From Nonomuraea aurantiaca (GTDB lineage: Bacteria; Actinomycetota; Actinomycetes; Streptosporangiales; Streptosporangiaceae), in contig NZ_JAIWNB010000028.1 in the NCBI RefSeq assembly GCF_020215705.1, forward strand, positions 1 through 64,000: 64,000 nucleotides of DNA, read 5' to 3'. Positions 34,794-46,165 of the stretch are shown one piece after another; positions within the stretch are counted from its first letter, which is position 1, and each line of letters starts with the position of its first letter. The position numbers and the translations under genes are program-made. The notes beneath the pieces were generated by a model. It had not been told where the DNA came from, made no database searches, and saw only the letters and a program-made list of their open reading frames with translations.

Positions 34794-36914
34794 TCAGTCT
34801 GCGGTGAGGCTCAGCGGTGTGGTGACGATCAGGGCCCATTCACCGCCCAGCAGCGAGCCGCCATCGTCGATCCAGGCGATCATCGGTTTGCCCTCGCTGT
34901 TCATGGTCATGGCCAGCCCCTCGCCGGCGCCCCGCATCCTGGCTACCGCGGTGCTCTCGCAGCGACGTCCGGTGCAGGTGGCGAGCATGAGCCGGGTTCC
35001 GTCCTGGTTCTGGTACGCCACCAGCGGCCGCCCTACCCGATCCAGGACCAGCGCCGGGGTCGTACGGTAGGGGCCTCCCGCGTCCAGCGTGATCACGTCA
35101 GCCTGCGCGCAGTCGGACGTGCGGCAGTCGAGCAGCTTGGTCGCGTGATCGTTCATGTCCCGGTAGGCGATCACGGGGTGGCCGTCTGCCCGTACCGCCA
35201 ACGAGAGGCCCGGCTCCAGGCCCAACCGGTCGTTGACGCTCGTCGGGTAAGGAGGGACGGGCCTGGTCACGCGAGGCTGCAGGCAGGCGGCATCCGCGCA
35301 GGAGATCACGTGGATCTGACCGCTGGTGGTGTCGAACCGGGCAGCGACGGGACGGTCGCCGGGCGCCATCGCGACGGCCAGATTGTGCACATCGGACAGG
35401 TACGCGCTCGCGTCCAGGTGCGCGACCTGCTTCGTCTCCGGGCGCGAGCAGCTCACGTCCGCGCAGGAAATGAGGGAGACGATGTCCTTGGTCGGACTGG
35501 TGTCACCCTTCACCTGCTCCTTGTCGGCGAAGGCGATGACCAGGCCGCCGCCCTGCCGCACGGCCAGCGCCACCCCGGTGTACTCCGCCGGATAGTTCGC
35601 CCTCGCGATGTTCCAGTTGCCGGGGGCGGGCACACACTTGTTCGCCTCACACGTCAGCAGTCTGAGTGCCTGATGTGACCAGGTGGTCAGTAGGAGCCGT
35701 CCGTCGGGCAGGCGTGCGCTGACCGCGCCGGGGGCCCCGTCCGTGTTGGCACTCGGCGGCTCCGCCCACGTGAAAGTCGTCTTCTGGCAGGAGGCGTCGG
35801 AACAGGCCAGCAAGCTGGCATAGTCCTCGAAGCCGTCGATGACCATGGTCAGGCCCGTGCCGAGGCCGGGGTGCACGTCCCGCAGGTCCATAGGCCGCAA
35901 TTCAGGGTCGCGATCCTCGGAGGAGCCGGATCTGCCCGCCGGCTGCCACGACTCGGTGATGTTGGTCTCGGCGACCTCCAGCCAGCCGAACGGATTGAGC
36001 AGTACGACTCCGCTGAACAGCAGCCCGGGCAGCAGCGCTGCCAGCAGGAGAATAGGCCTGACCGGGCGCGACAATGTGGCCTTGGGCAGGCCGTGGGCCA
36101 GGTTCGAATCGTTCACCTCGGTGCGCCAAGCCATGCAGTGGAGGAACTGGCGCGCGACCACGGCTGCCTGGAAGGGCGTGATGGCCAGTGCCAGCACGGT
36201 TCCGACCAGACCCCATCCGATGGTCGCGAGCGGGTCGGGGAGCAGGCGCAGCCCTGACTCGAGAGCCCACATCGTCGCGCCGGGGACGAGGAAGACTCCG
36301 AAGGCCATCGTCAACGCGGTCGGCAAGAAACTCAACTCGGTCAAGCGGTAGGCGCGGCGGATCGAGTCGAGCCCCGAGCAGCCGTGCAGCAGGATGCCGG
36401 GCACGGCCAGCAGGCCTGGCATCGCCGCGTACGCGGCCACCACCAACACCACTGTGGCCAGCCACTGCTGATCAGTCGCCATCAGCACACCGGCCCCCGC
36501 GGCCCCGGTCGCTCCGAACGCCAGCGCGGCAATCAAGAGCAGGACGAGCAGGGACGGCAACCGTCGTACCGTCGCTCGCAGTGCCTCAACGGGCGATACG
36601 TGCTGGTCGACCAGGTGACCCGTGGCCATGATCACTGTTGCGGGGAACACCACGATCTCCCCGGCGAGCGCGATCGCCGCCGGCACCAGCGTCCAGATCA
36701 GAAGCGGGGCATCGGACGTCCCGATCAGCTGGAACTGCTGGTTGACCAGCGCCGCCGAGTCGCCGGCCGTTACCGTCAGGGCCAGCAGAGACAGCGCGGC
36801 GAGCGGCACGTGCACCAGCACGCTGGGCAGCGCGAGCCGGACCAGATGCCGCCCGGCATCCAGATAGCTCCGGAACAGCACACCGTACTTGCGCAGTCGT
36901 TCGACGTGCTCCAT
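34794..36914 (-). CDS. TM-propeller protein A: multi-TM domain plus six C-x4-C repeats
   Basis: A 706-aa protein. Residues ~20-320 contain six or seven hydrophobic helices. The C-terminal ~390 residues form six repeats, each with a strand ending in C-x4-C (CSDASC, CEANKC, CADVSC, CADAAC, CRTSDC, CTGRRC) and a GLAxxxxxxGxPxIAxxD-type turn. This suggests a six-bladed beta-propeller outside the membrane with one disulfide per blade. ATG 36914 has AGGTGATC just upstream. A close paralogue follows in the same direction (37031-39295). No function is known; ligand binding or cell-surface sensing is inferred from the architecture. Confidence 0.7.
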   Translation of the reverse strand: MEHVERLRKYGVLFRSYLDAGRHLVRLALPSVLVHVPLAALSLLALTVTAGDSAALVNQQFQLIGTSDAPLLIWTLVPAAIALAGEIVVFPATVIMATGHLVDQHVSPVEALRATVRRLPSLLVLLLIAALAFGATGAAGAGVLMATDQQWLATVVLVVAAYAAMPGLLAVPGILLHGCSGLDSIRRAYRLTELSFLPTALTMAFGVFLVPGATMWALESGLRLLPDPLATIGWGLVGTVLALAITPFQAAVVARQFLHCMAWRTEVNDSNLAHGLPKATLSRPVRPILLLAALLPGLLFSGVVLLNPFGWLEVAETNITESWQPAGRSGSSEDRDPELRPMDLRDVHPGLGTGLTMVIDGFEDYASLLACSDASCQKTTFTWAEPPSANTDGAPGAVSARLPDGRLLLTTWSHQALRLLTCEANKCVPAPGNWNIARANYPAEYTGVALAVRQGGGLVIAFADKEQVKGDTSPTKDIVSLISCADVSCSRPETKQVAHLDASAYLSDVHNLAVAMAPGDRPVAARFDTTSGQIHVISCADAACLQPRVTRPVPPYPTSVNDRLGLEPGLSLAVRADGHPVIAYRDMNDHATKLLDCRTSDCAQADVITLDAGGPYRTTPALVLDRVGRPLVAYQNQDGTRLMLATCTGRRCESTAVARMRGAGEGLAMTMNSEGKPMIAWIDDGGSLLGGEWALIVTTPLSLTAD

Positions 36915-37030
36915 CGAGATCACCTACGGCAGTGAGATCACGGGTGAAACGGTGACATGGTGTTTTCGACGGTTCGCTTCCAACTCGCCGAAAATGGTCT
37001 GATCCGGGCATCGGCTGAGGGAGCCGGGGG

Positions 37031-39295
37031 TCAGGGCAGATTGAGCGGCGTGGTCACGACCAGGTCCCAGCCGTTCCAGGCGTCCATCCAGGCGATCATC
37101 GGCCGACCGTGGCCGTCCAACGCCATGGCCAGGCCGTCATCACCGCCGCGCCGGATCGTCGTGACCGGGGTACGCGTGCAGCGTGTTCTCGTGCAGGCGG
37201 CGATGACGATCCGTTCGCGGTCGAGGTCCTGGTAGGCCACCAGCGCCCGCCCGTCCCGGTCCAGCACCATTGCCAACCCCGTGTTGTGACCGGGTTCGGA
37301 CAGTCTGGCCGTATCGGCCCGCGAGCACTCGCGGGTGCGGCAGTCCAGCAGCCTGATCGCGCCGTCGCTCACGTCCCGGTAAGCGATCAGCGGCAGGCCG
37401 TCAGCCCGGACCACCATGGCGGTGTCGTCTCGGTGGGCGCGGCCGGAGTAATCGGGCGAAACTTCCCAGACGGGCTGTCCTACGCGCGCCTTGGCGCAGG
37501 CGGAATCGTCGCAGGAGATCACGAAGATCGAGCCGGTGTCGCGGTCGAAGCGCATCATGACAGGGCGGTCGTCGGGACCCACGCCCGCGACGAGGCCGCG
37601 CCTGTCGAACCTGTATCTGTCGGCGGGAAGCTTGGCGAGCTCCTTGGTGCGTGGACGGGTGCAGGCCGGATCGTCGCAGGTGGTGATCGAAAGCCCTTCC
37701 TCGTCGACGTCACGCTTACTCCAGGGGAGCTCGTGGAGCTGGGCGACCACCAGACCGCCACCGGGCCGTGCCGCCAGGGCGACTGTCCCGTGCTGGTTGG
37801 TCTGCGTCACCTCCGTGATCGGCTTGCCGCCAGGTGCCGGGACACAGCCCGTCGCGTCGCAAATCAGCAGCCCGAGCCGGGCGCGCCATTTCTCGGGGTC
37901 CCGTCTCAGCTCGTCTTCGTCCACTCTCTCCAGCGCCCACGTCGACACGACGAGACGGCCGTCCGTCAGCCGGGCGCTGGCCGCTGCGTACCCACCGGCG
38001 ACGTCGACCGGCTCGGCCCAGGTGAACCGGGTTCGAGCGCAGCTGCTGTCCATGCAGGTCAGCAGCTTCGCCTCGCCCGAGCCGTCCATGAGCATGACCA
38101 TGCTTCCGCCCGGCCCCGCATGTAGGGCTTGCAGATCCGACCTGTCAAGCTCCGGCTTCGGACGCTCATCCTTAGACACCTCGAAGTCCGGGTCGCGTGG
38201 CCAGTTCTCCGTGACGGCCGTCTCGGAGACCTCCAGCCAGCCGAGCGGGTTGATCAGCACAGCTCCGCCGTACAGCAGGCCGGGCAGGAGCAACGCCGCG
38301 AGCACCGGCCCGCGCCTGGCCCGGCGTGGCGTGCTCGCCGGCAGACCGTCGACGATCTTCTCGAACTCGGTGATCGTCCCCTTGATACCCAGGCGGTGCA
38401 GGAACAGGCGGGCGATCACGGTCGCCTGGAACGGCACGGTGACCAGCGCCAGCAGGTAACCGGCCACGGCCGGCGCGATGGGTAGCCCGGACACAGCCCA
38501 GTTCACCGCCTTCGCGGCCAGCGCGGGGAAGAGCACGACGCCAAAGGCCAGCGTGAGCGGCGTCGCCCAGGAGGCGCCGGCCGTCACCCAGTAGGCGCGA
38601 GCGAGCGCGCCCCTCGCGGACCGGCCTTCCAGGACCATGGGCGCCACGGCCAGCAGGCACGGCATCGCGGACAGGGTCAGGACCGCCATGACGGCGTAAG
38701 CCGTGACCTGCGCCCCGGTCCACATGAGAATGCCGAACCCGGCCGCCAGAGCCACCGCGAACGCCACCACGCCGACCAGGATGAGTAGGGCCATCGCGGG
38801 CCAGCGCCGGGCCGCGGCCCGCATCGCGTCGGAGGTGGAGACGCCCTTGCCGACCAGCCGTCCGGTGGCGAGCACCACCGTCGCGGGCAGTGCCACCGCC
38901 TGTCCGGCCGCTGAGAGGACCAGCGTCGCAGCCGACCACACCAGCAAGGATGTACCAGGCGCGCCGATCAGCTCGAAGTCGCTGTTGACCACCCCCGCTG
39001 AACCGTCCACGAGCAGAATCAGCGCCGACGCCGCGAGCAGGCCGATCGGCAGGAATACCGCAACGGCAGGCACTGCGAGCCGGATCAGGTGCCGCCCCGC
39101 GGTGGCGTAGGCCAGCCAGACCACGCCGCCCCGCCGCACCTCATCCCGGGCATGCGCGTGGTGATCGTCCACAACGCCGCCCTCGGGGCTCTCATCCGAA
39201 GATCCAGGGCGTACGAGCAGGATCAGCATCTGCACCCAGAGGCACGCGCGCGGCCTGATCCGCGGCTTGGCGAACAGTTGATCAGGCCCGGACAT
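37031..39295 (-). CDS. TM-propeller protein B: paralogue of the downstream gene
   Basis: A 754-aa protein. After a ~60-residue polar N-terminus, multiple hydrophobic helices (about 65-340) align with protein A: AGRHLIRLAVPAVAV matches AGRHLVRLALPSVLV, and LINPLGWLEVSETAVTENW matches LLNPFGWLEVAETNITESW. The propeller half again has six C-x4-C blades (CMDSSC, CDATGC, CDDPAC, CDDSAC, CRTREC, CTRTRC). ATG 39295 with GGAGG 8 nt upstream is preferred over longer frames. It is transcribed first, 116 nt before protein A, probably as one operon. Confidence 0.7.
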   Translation of the reverse strand: MSGPDQLFAKPRIRPRACLWVQMLILLVRPGSSDESPEGGVVDDHHAHARDEVRRGGVVWLAYATAGRHLIRLAVPAVAVFLPIGLLAASALILLVDGSAGVVNSDFELIGAPGTSLLVWSAATLVLSAAGQAVALPATVVLATGRLVGKGVSTSDAMRAAARRWPAMALLILVGVVAFAVALAAGFGILMWTGAQVTAYAVMAVLTLSAMPCLLAVAPMVLEGRSARGALARAYWVTAGASWATPLTLAFGVVLFPALAAKAVNWAVSGLPIAPAVAGYLLALVTVPFQATVIARLFLHRLGIKGTITEFEKIVDGLPASTPRRARRGPVLAALLLPGLLYGGAVLINPLGWLEVSETAVTENWPRDPDFEVSKDERPKPELDRSDLQALHAGPGGSMVMLMDGSGEAKLLTCMDSSCARTRFTWAEPVDVAGGYAAASARLTDGRLVVSTWALERVDEDELRRDPEKWRARLGLLICDATGCVPAPGGKPITEVTQTNQHGTVALAARPGGGLVVAQLHELPWSKRDVDEEGLSITTCDDPACTRPRTKELAKLPADRYRFDRRGLVAGVGPDDRPVMMRFDRDTGSIFVISCDDSACAKARVGQPVWEVSPDYSGRAHRDDTAMVVRADGLPLIAYRDVSDGAIRLLDCRTRECSRADTARLSEPGHNTGLAMVLDRDGRALVAYQDLDRERIVIAACTRTRCTRTPVTTIRRGGDDGLAMALDGHGRPMIAWMDAWNGWDLVVTTPLNLP

Positions 39296-39318
39296 GGAGG
39301 CCTCCAGCAGGACAGGGG

Positions 39319-39790
39319 GTGGCCGTGAGCCTAGATTCTGCGTCGTTCGTGAATGATGCCGAAGACCCCTTCGGTATCGGATCGAACCCGCGACTGGCCG
39401 CGTTCCGTACTCCAACCGCGCAAGGCGCGCTTTCCGGCATCGTGTCGGGCTTGATCCCGGGACATACTCGGGTGCTTGCCCGCAGCACCAAGTTCTTTAG
39501 CAAGGACGGGCAGGTGCACAGGAGTGTCGGTGTGAAGATCATCCATCTGATCGATGTCGGGCAGGCGGGGTACGCCCGAGACGAAGCCGCCCGATGGGAG
39601 CCACTGCTCCAAGCTGGGGGAATGGTCGATGCAGCAGGTTCAGCGGGTCGACACGCAGGCATGGGTCAGCGAGCTGGAGGAGACCCGGCTCGCCAAGTAC
39701 ATGGAGCAAGTGCGGCACGTTCTGCGACTCAGCCGCCTGCCGGATCCGCCGCTACCCGCCCCGGGGCATGCGGCACTTGACGCACGGGTG
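39319..39790 (+). pseudogene. Possible frameshifted hypothetical gene
   Basis: From GTG 39319/39325 a reading frame (SFVNDAEDPFGIGSNPRLAA, then GALSGIVSGLIPGH) has moderate coding signal up to about 39620. From ATG 39629 the signal moves to another frame (VDTQAWVSELEETRLAKYM) and then runs without a stop into the tRNA terminator. This looks like a gene broken by a frameshift and a lost 3' end. No family is recognised. It is divergent from the propeller operon. Confidence 0.35.
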
Positions 39791-39806
39791 ACGCACGGTC
39801 AACCAA

Positions 39807-39841
39807 AAAGCCCCTTCCCCGGAATCCCGGAAAGGGGCTTT
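39807..39841 (-). terminator. Terminator of tRNA-Ile
   Basis: Reading leftward: AAAGCCCCTT...AAGGGGCTTT stem (10 bp) followed by TTTTTGG, 8 nt past the tRNA 3' end. Confidence 0.85.
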
Positions 39842-39848
39842 GACCTGC

Positions 39849-39925
39849 TGGTGGGGCTACCAGGACTTGAACCTGGGACCTCTTCCTTATCAGGGAAGCG
39901 CTCTAACCGTCTGAGCTATAGCCCC
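39849..39925 (-). tRNA. tRNA-Ile(GAT)
   Basis: Leftward cloverleaf. Acceptor GGGGCTA (39925-39919) pairs with TAGCCCC (39859-39853); discriminator A and an encoded CCA (39851-39849). The D arm has AGCTCAGACGGTTAGAGC, the anticodon stem-loop CTTCCCTGATAAGGAAG reads GAT, and the T arm has CAGGTTCAAGTCCTG. It lies downstream of gyrA and the DUF3566 gene, the usual place in actinobacteria. Confidence 0.97.
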
Positions 39926-40076
39926 GCGTACGCCAAACGGTATCGCATCCCCACCAGGGAAGGCGAACCGGTTGTTCGGACGAGGAAAAGCTTACCGCCT
40001 CTCCCGAGTTGCTCGCGCCGCCCCCGAAAGATCGACGGCGACGCGAGCCAAAAAGCCGCAAAACCAAGAGCCACAG

Positions 40077-40101
40077 AACCACGAACCACGAACCACGAAC
40101 C
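40077..40101. repeat. Short heptamer tandem repeat AACCACG
   Basis: Three perfect AACCACG units and a partial fourth, in the spacer between tRNA-Ile and the DUF3566 gene. Confidence 0.7.
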
Positions 40102-40106
40102 GGAAG

Positions 40107-40763
40107 CTACTCCGCCTCGCTGAAGGTCACCTCGACGCCGCCCACCAGGTCGGAGGCCACGTTGTAGATGACCGCCCCCAGCGTGGACAGTGCCGTGATC
40201 AGCACCACGTTCACCGCGCCGATGAGGGCGGTGTAGCCGAGGATGCGGACCGGCTCGAACCAAGAGGCGATGTCGATCGGGATCGAGTTCTGCCCCTGCT
40301 CACCCTTGCCGAGCTGGTTGACCAGGTCCACGAGCGAGTCGAACACGCCCAAGGCGGACAGCACGCCGTACAGGACGGCCACTGCCACGAACAGCACCAC
40401 GAAGCAGACGAGGGAGACCACGAAGCTGAACTTCATGGCCGACCACGGCTCGACGCGACGCAGGACCAAGTGGGCCTTGCGGGGGAGACGGGCCCCCGCG
40501 GAGCTTGAGGGCTTCTTCTTGGGCATCTCGACAAGCGGAGGGGCCTCGGAAGTCAGCGAGGGACGGAGGCGGACCGTCTCGTTGCCCTCCGTCGTCTGCT
40601 CCTCCCCTGGCTGAGCCGTGGCCGGCGGCACCACTCCTTGCGGAGGCGTCGCCTTCTCCTCGTCGACCGCTCCGTCGAAGATCTCGGTTTCATTGGACTT
40701 CTTCGGCTGCTGGCCGTTCTCCCGGGCCGCCTTAGTCCTGGCGGAGCCACCCTGGGCGCTCAT
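40107..40763 (-). CDS. DUF3566 membrane protein downstream of gyrA
   Basis: A 218-aa protein. The first ~95 residues are polar and probably disordered, then AHLVLRRVEPWSAMKFSF begins the DUF3566 domain with two transmembrane helices (about 110-135 and 175-205) around an external loop. Actinobacterial DUF3566 proteins follow gyrA almost always; a link to cell-envelope or septal function is suspected but not proven. It starts at ATG 40763, 3 nt after the gyrA stop, so the two are cotranscribed. Confidence 0.92.
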   Translation of the reverse strand: MSAQGGSARTKAARENGQQPKKSNETEIFDGAVDEEKATPPQGVVPPATAQPGEEQTTEGNETVRLRPSLTSEAPPLVEMPKKKPSSSAGARLPRKAHLVLRRVEPWSAMKFSFVVSLVCFVVLFVAVAVLYGVLSALGVFDSLVDLVNQLGKGEQGQNSIPIDIASWFEPVRILGYTALIGAVNVVLITALSTLGAVIYNVASDLVGGVEVTFSEAE

Positions 40764-40766
40764 GAC

Positions 40767-43274
<2,508 letters not shown>

Positions 43275-43308
43275 GTGTGAAGATCCTTTTCTACTGTACG
43301 GCCGTGCG

Positions 43309-45252
43309 CTACACGTCTAGGAAACGGACATCTCGCGCATTGCGGATGATGAAGGCTCTGCGTGCCTCGACGTCCTCACCCATGAGCACGCTGAACATCT
43401 CGTCGGCCTGAGCCGCGTCATCAAGCGTGGCCTGGAGCAGGACGCGGCTGTCGGGGTTCATGGTGGTCTCCCACAGCTGGTTGGCGTTCATCTCGCCGAG
43501 ACCCTTGAACCGCTGGACCCCGTCGTGGGCACGGGGGTCACGCTTGCCGCGGCCGATGCCGTCCTCGATGATCGCGTCGCGTTCGCGGTCGGAGTAGGCG
43601 TAGGAGGCGTCGTCGCCCTTGCGGTCCCACTTGATCTTGTAGAGAGGCGGCTGCGACAGGTAGACGTGGCCGCCCTCGATCAGCGGGCGCATGAACCTGA
43701 ACAGCAGCGTCAGCAGCAGCGTGGTGATGTGCTGGCCGTCGACGTCGGCGTCGGCCATCAGGATCAGCTTGTTGTAGCGCAGCTTGCTGATGTCGAACTC
43801 ATCGTGCACGCCGGTGCCCATGGCCGTGATCAGCGACTGGACCTCGGTGTTCTGCAGGACCTTGTCGACCCTGGCCTTCTCGACGTTGAGGATCTTGCCG
43901 CGGATCGGCAGGATCGCCTGGAAACGCGAGTCGCGGCCGCCCTTGGCAGAGCCGCCGGCCGAGTTGCCCTCGACGATGAACAGCTCGCACTTGTCGGGGT
44001 CGTTCCACTGGCAGTCGGCCAGCTTGCCCGGCAGGCCGCTGCCCGACTCCAGCAGCGACTTGCGCCGCGTCAGGTCGCGGGCCTGGCGAGCCGCGAGGCG
44101 GGCCCTGGCGGCCTGCAGCGACTTGTTGATGATGTCCTTGGCCTCGCCGGGGTTGCGCTCGAACCAGGCGCGCAGGTGGTCGTTGCAGGCCTTCTGGACG
44201 AACGACTTGGCCTCGGTGTTGCCGAGCTTCGTCTTGGTCTGCCCCTCGAACTGCGGGTCGGCCAGCTTGATCGAGACGATCGCGGTCAGGCCCTCGCGGA
44301 CGTCCTCGCCGGAGAGGTTGTCGTCCTTGCCCTCCTTGAGGAACTTCTGCTCGCGCGCGTAGCGGTTGACGATCGACGTCAGCGCCGCGCGGAAGCCCTC
44401 CTCGTGGGTGCCGCCCTCAGCCGTGTTGATGGTGTTGGCGAAGGTGTAGACGGACTCGCTGTAGGAGTTGTTCCACTGCATGGCGATCTCTACGGAGACG
44501 CCGTCGCCGTGCTCCTCGAAGTCGATGACCGACGCGTGCGCGGGCTCCTTCTTGGAGTTGAGGTGCGTCACGAAGTCGGACAGACCGCCCTGGTAGCAGT
44601 AGGTGACCTCGACGACCTCGCCGTTGACGTGGTCGGGCCGCTCGTCGCGCAGCACGATCGTCAGGCCCTTGTTGAGGAAGGCCATCTCCTGGAAGCGCCG
44701 CGAGAGCGTCTCGAAGTTCCAGGTGGTGGTCTCGAAGATCCCCTCGTCGGCCCAGAACGTGATCGTGGTGCCGGTCTCGGTGGTCTCCCCGTCCGTCGCC
44801 AGCGGCGCGGTCGGCTTGGAGTGCTCGTAGCGCTGCCGCCAGATGTGGCCGTTCTGCTTGACCTCCACCTCCATGGCGGTGGACAGCGCGTTGACGACGG
44901 CCGAGCCGACGCCGTGCAGACCTCCGGACACGGCGTACGACTTGCCGTCGAACTTGCCGCCCGCGTGCAGCGTGGTCAGCACGACCTCGACGGCGGAACG
45001 CTTCTCGACCGGGTGGATGCCGGTCGGGATGCCGCGGCCGTTGTCGATGACCCGCACACCGTTGTCGGCGAGCAGGGTGACGTCGATGCGGTCGGCGTGG
45101 CCGGCGAGGGCCTCGTCCACCGAGTTGTCGACGATTTCGTAGACCAGATGATGCAGACCGCGCTCACCGGTCGAGCCGATATACATACCCGGGCGCTTGC
45201 GAACCGCCTCAAGCCCTTCGAGTACGGTGATTGAGCTAGCGTCGTAGGACAA
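43309..45252 (-). CDS. gyrB: DNA gyrase subunit B, TTG start
   Basis: A 647-aa ATPase subunit. EIVDNSVDEALAGHAD binds Mg-ATP, DNGRGIPTGIHP is the ATP lid motif, EGNSAGGSAKGGRDSRFQA is the toprim entry with PIRGKILNVEKAR, and ILMADADVDGQHI supplies toprim acidic residues. I place the start at TTG 45252 (LSYDASSITVLEGL): AGGAGG lies 9 nt upstream, and the 17 in-frame residues before it are unlike GyrB N-termini. A TAGAAT -10 element lies upstream. gyrA follows by 34 nt. Confidence 0.97.
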   Translation of the reverse strand: MSYDASSITVLEGLEAVRKRPGMYIGSTGERGLHHLVYEIVDNSVDEALAGHADRIDVTLLADNGVRVIDNGRGIPTGIHPVEKRSAVEVVLTTLHAGGKFDGKSYAVSGGLHGVGSAVVNALSTAMEVEVKQNGHIWRQRYEHSKPTAPLATDGETTETGTTITFWADEGIFETTTWNFETLSRRFQEMAFLNKGLTIVLRDERPDHVNGEVVEVTYCYQGGLSDFVTHLNSKKEPAHASVIDFEEHGDGVSVEIAMQWNNSYSESVYTFANTINTAEGGTHEEGFRAALTSIVNRYAREQKFLKEGKDDNLSGEDVREGLTAIVSIKLADPQFEGQTKTKLGNTEAKSFVQKACNDHLRAWFERNPGEAKDIINKSLQAARARLAARQARDLTRRKSLLESGSGLPGKLADCQWNDPDKCELFIVEGNSAGGSAKGGRDSRFQAILPIRGKILNVEKARVDKVLQNTEVQSLITAMGTGVHDEFDISKLRYNKLILMADADVDGQHITTLLLTLLFRFMRPLIEGGHVYLSQPPLYKIKWDRKGDDASYAYSDRERDAIIEDGIGRGKRDPRAHDGVQRFKGLGEMNANQLWETTMNPDSRVLLQATLDDAAQADEMFSVLMGEDVEARRAFIIRNARDVRFLDV

Positions 45253-45592
45253 GTGCCAAATCCTCCTGCCGCGGACACGCGGCGGGGGAGCGACACTTGT
45301 CAAGCTGCCCCTGCCGTGCCCGTCACCGTCGTGAGTGCCCCGTTGCGTTGATCACCCGGGGGAATCGGCGCTGCATGCGTGCCGGGGGTGACACGCAAAC
45401 GGACGTGTCCGGAATCCGGTTTCATTCTACCGGCTCTGAGGGCCCAAGGTGGCATTGAACGCGCCTGTAACGGCCTGTCGCTTGATTTCCCCCTCTTCGA
45501 GCATCCCCCCACAGGAATGGGGGTCATCGCGTCTGCGGCTCTCTGATGGGTTTTCTCGCCGATCCGGCTCCTGGGTTACGCGCCGATCCGGG
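45253..45592 (-). promoter_or_regulatory. gyrB upstream region with -10 element
   Basis: A 340-bp non-coding stretch. Leftward TAGAAT (45429-45424) is a strong -10 for gyrBA about 170 bp before the TTG; the -35 is unclear. CCCCCA/TGGGGG (about 45507-45524) may be a weak hairpin ending the recF-dciA transcript. Supercoiling-sensitive control is usual for gyrase promoters but not demonstrable here. Confidence 0.45.
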
Positions 45593-46165
45593 TCAGCCGT
45601 AGGTGTCTCCCGGGCCCTTGCTGCCGGTCACTCTCAGGCCGCCGGCCGCGCGCGGGGCGTTCTGCGGGCCTCTGACCTTCACCTTCGTCACCGTGCCGTG
45701 GCCCAGCTCCTCGTTGAGCCGGCGTACGAGAGTGCGCGCGAGCAGGCGCACCTGGGTCGCCCACGCGGTGGAGTCGGCCAGGATGAGCACCTCGCCGTCG
45801 TCGAACGAATCGGGCTTGGTGTGCGCGGCCAGCTCGGGGCCGACGATGTCGGACCAGCGGCCGAACACCCCGCCGACGGCCGCCGACCGCTCCCAGCCGC
45901 GGTCGGCCAGCAGGTCGGAGATCGCGCGTCCGAAAAGCTGCGGATCGCCGGCGTCCCTGCGCGCGCCCGCCCTGCGCCTGGGCTCGCGGCGGGGCAGCTG
46001 GCCGCGCTTGGCCGCGTCGGCCTTGGCCTGGGCCAGCTTCTCCCTGGCCATCGCCGCGCCCCTGGCCGTGGGGTTGTCCTCGACGGGCACCCGGGGGGCG
46101 CCGTCGGCGGCGGGCACCCTGGAGGTGCCGCCGGCGGGCATCTTTGAGGTGTCGTCAGCGGACAC
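45593..46165 (-). CDS. dciA: DciA/DUF721 replication protein
   Basis: A 190-aa protein. The first ~75 residues are disordered and basic, with Ala/Pro-rich imperfect repeats. The core FGRAISDLLADRGWERSAAV, then RWSDIVGPELAAHTKP is the DUF721 domain, a KH-like fold. DciA loads or operates the DnaB replicative helicase in bacteria without DnaC/DnaI. GTG 46165 lies inside recF; the 11-nt overlap implies coupled translation. Usual actinobacterial place between recF and gyrB. Confidence 0.92.
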   Translation of the reverse strand: MSADDTSKMPAGGTSRVPAADGAPRVPVEDNPTARGAAMAREKLAQAKADAAKRGQLPRREPRRRAGARRDAGDPQLFGRAISDLLADRGWERSAAVGGVFGRWSDIVGPELAAHTKPDSFDDGEVLILADSTAWATQVRLLARTLVRRLNEELGHGTVTKVKVRGPQNAPRAAGGLRVTGSKGPGDTYG

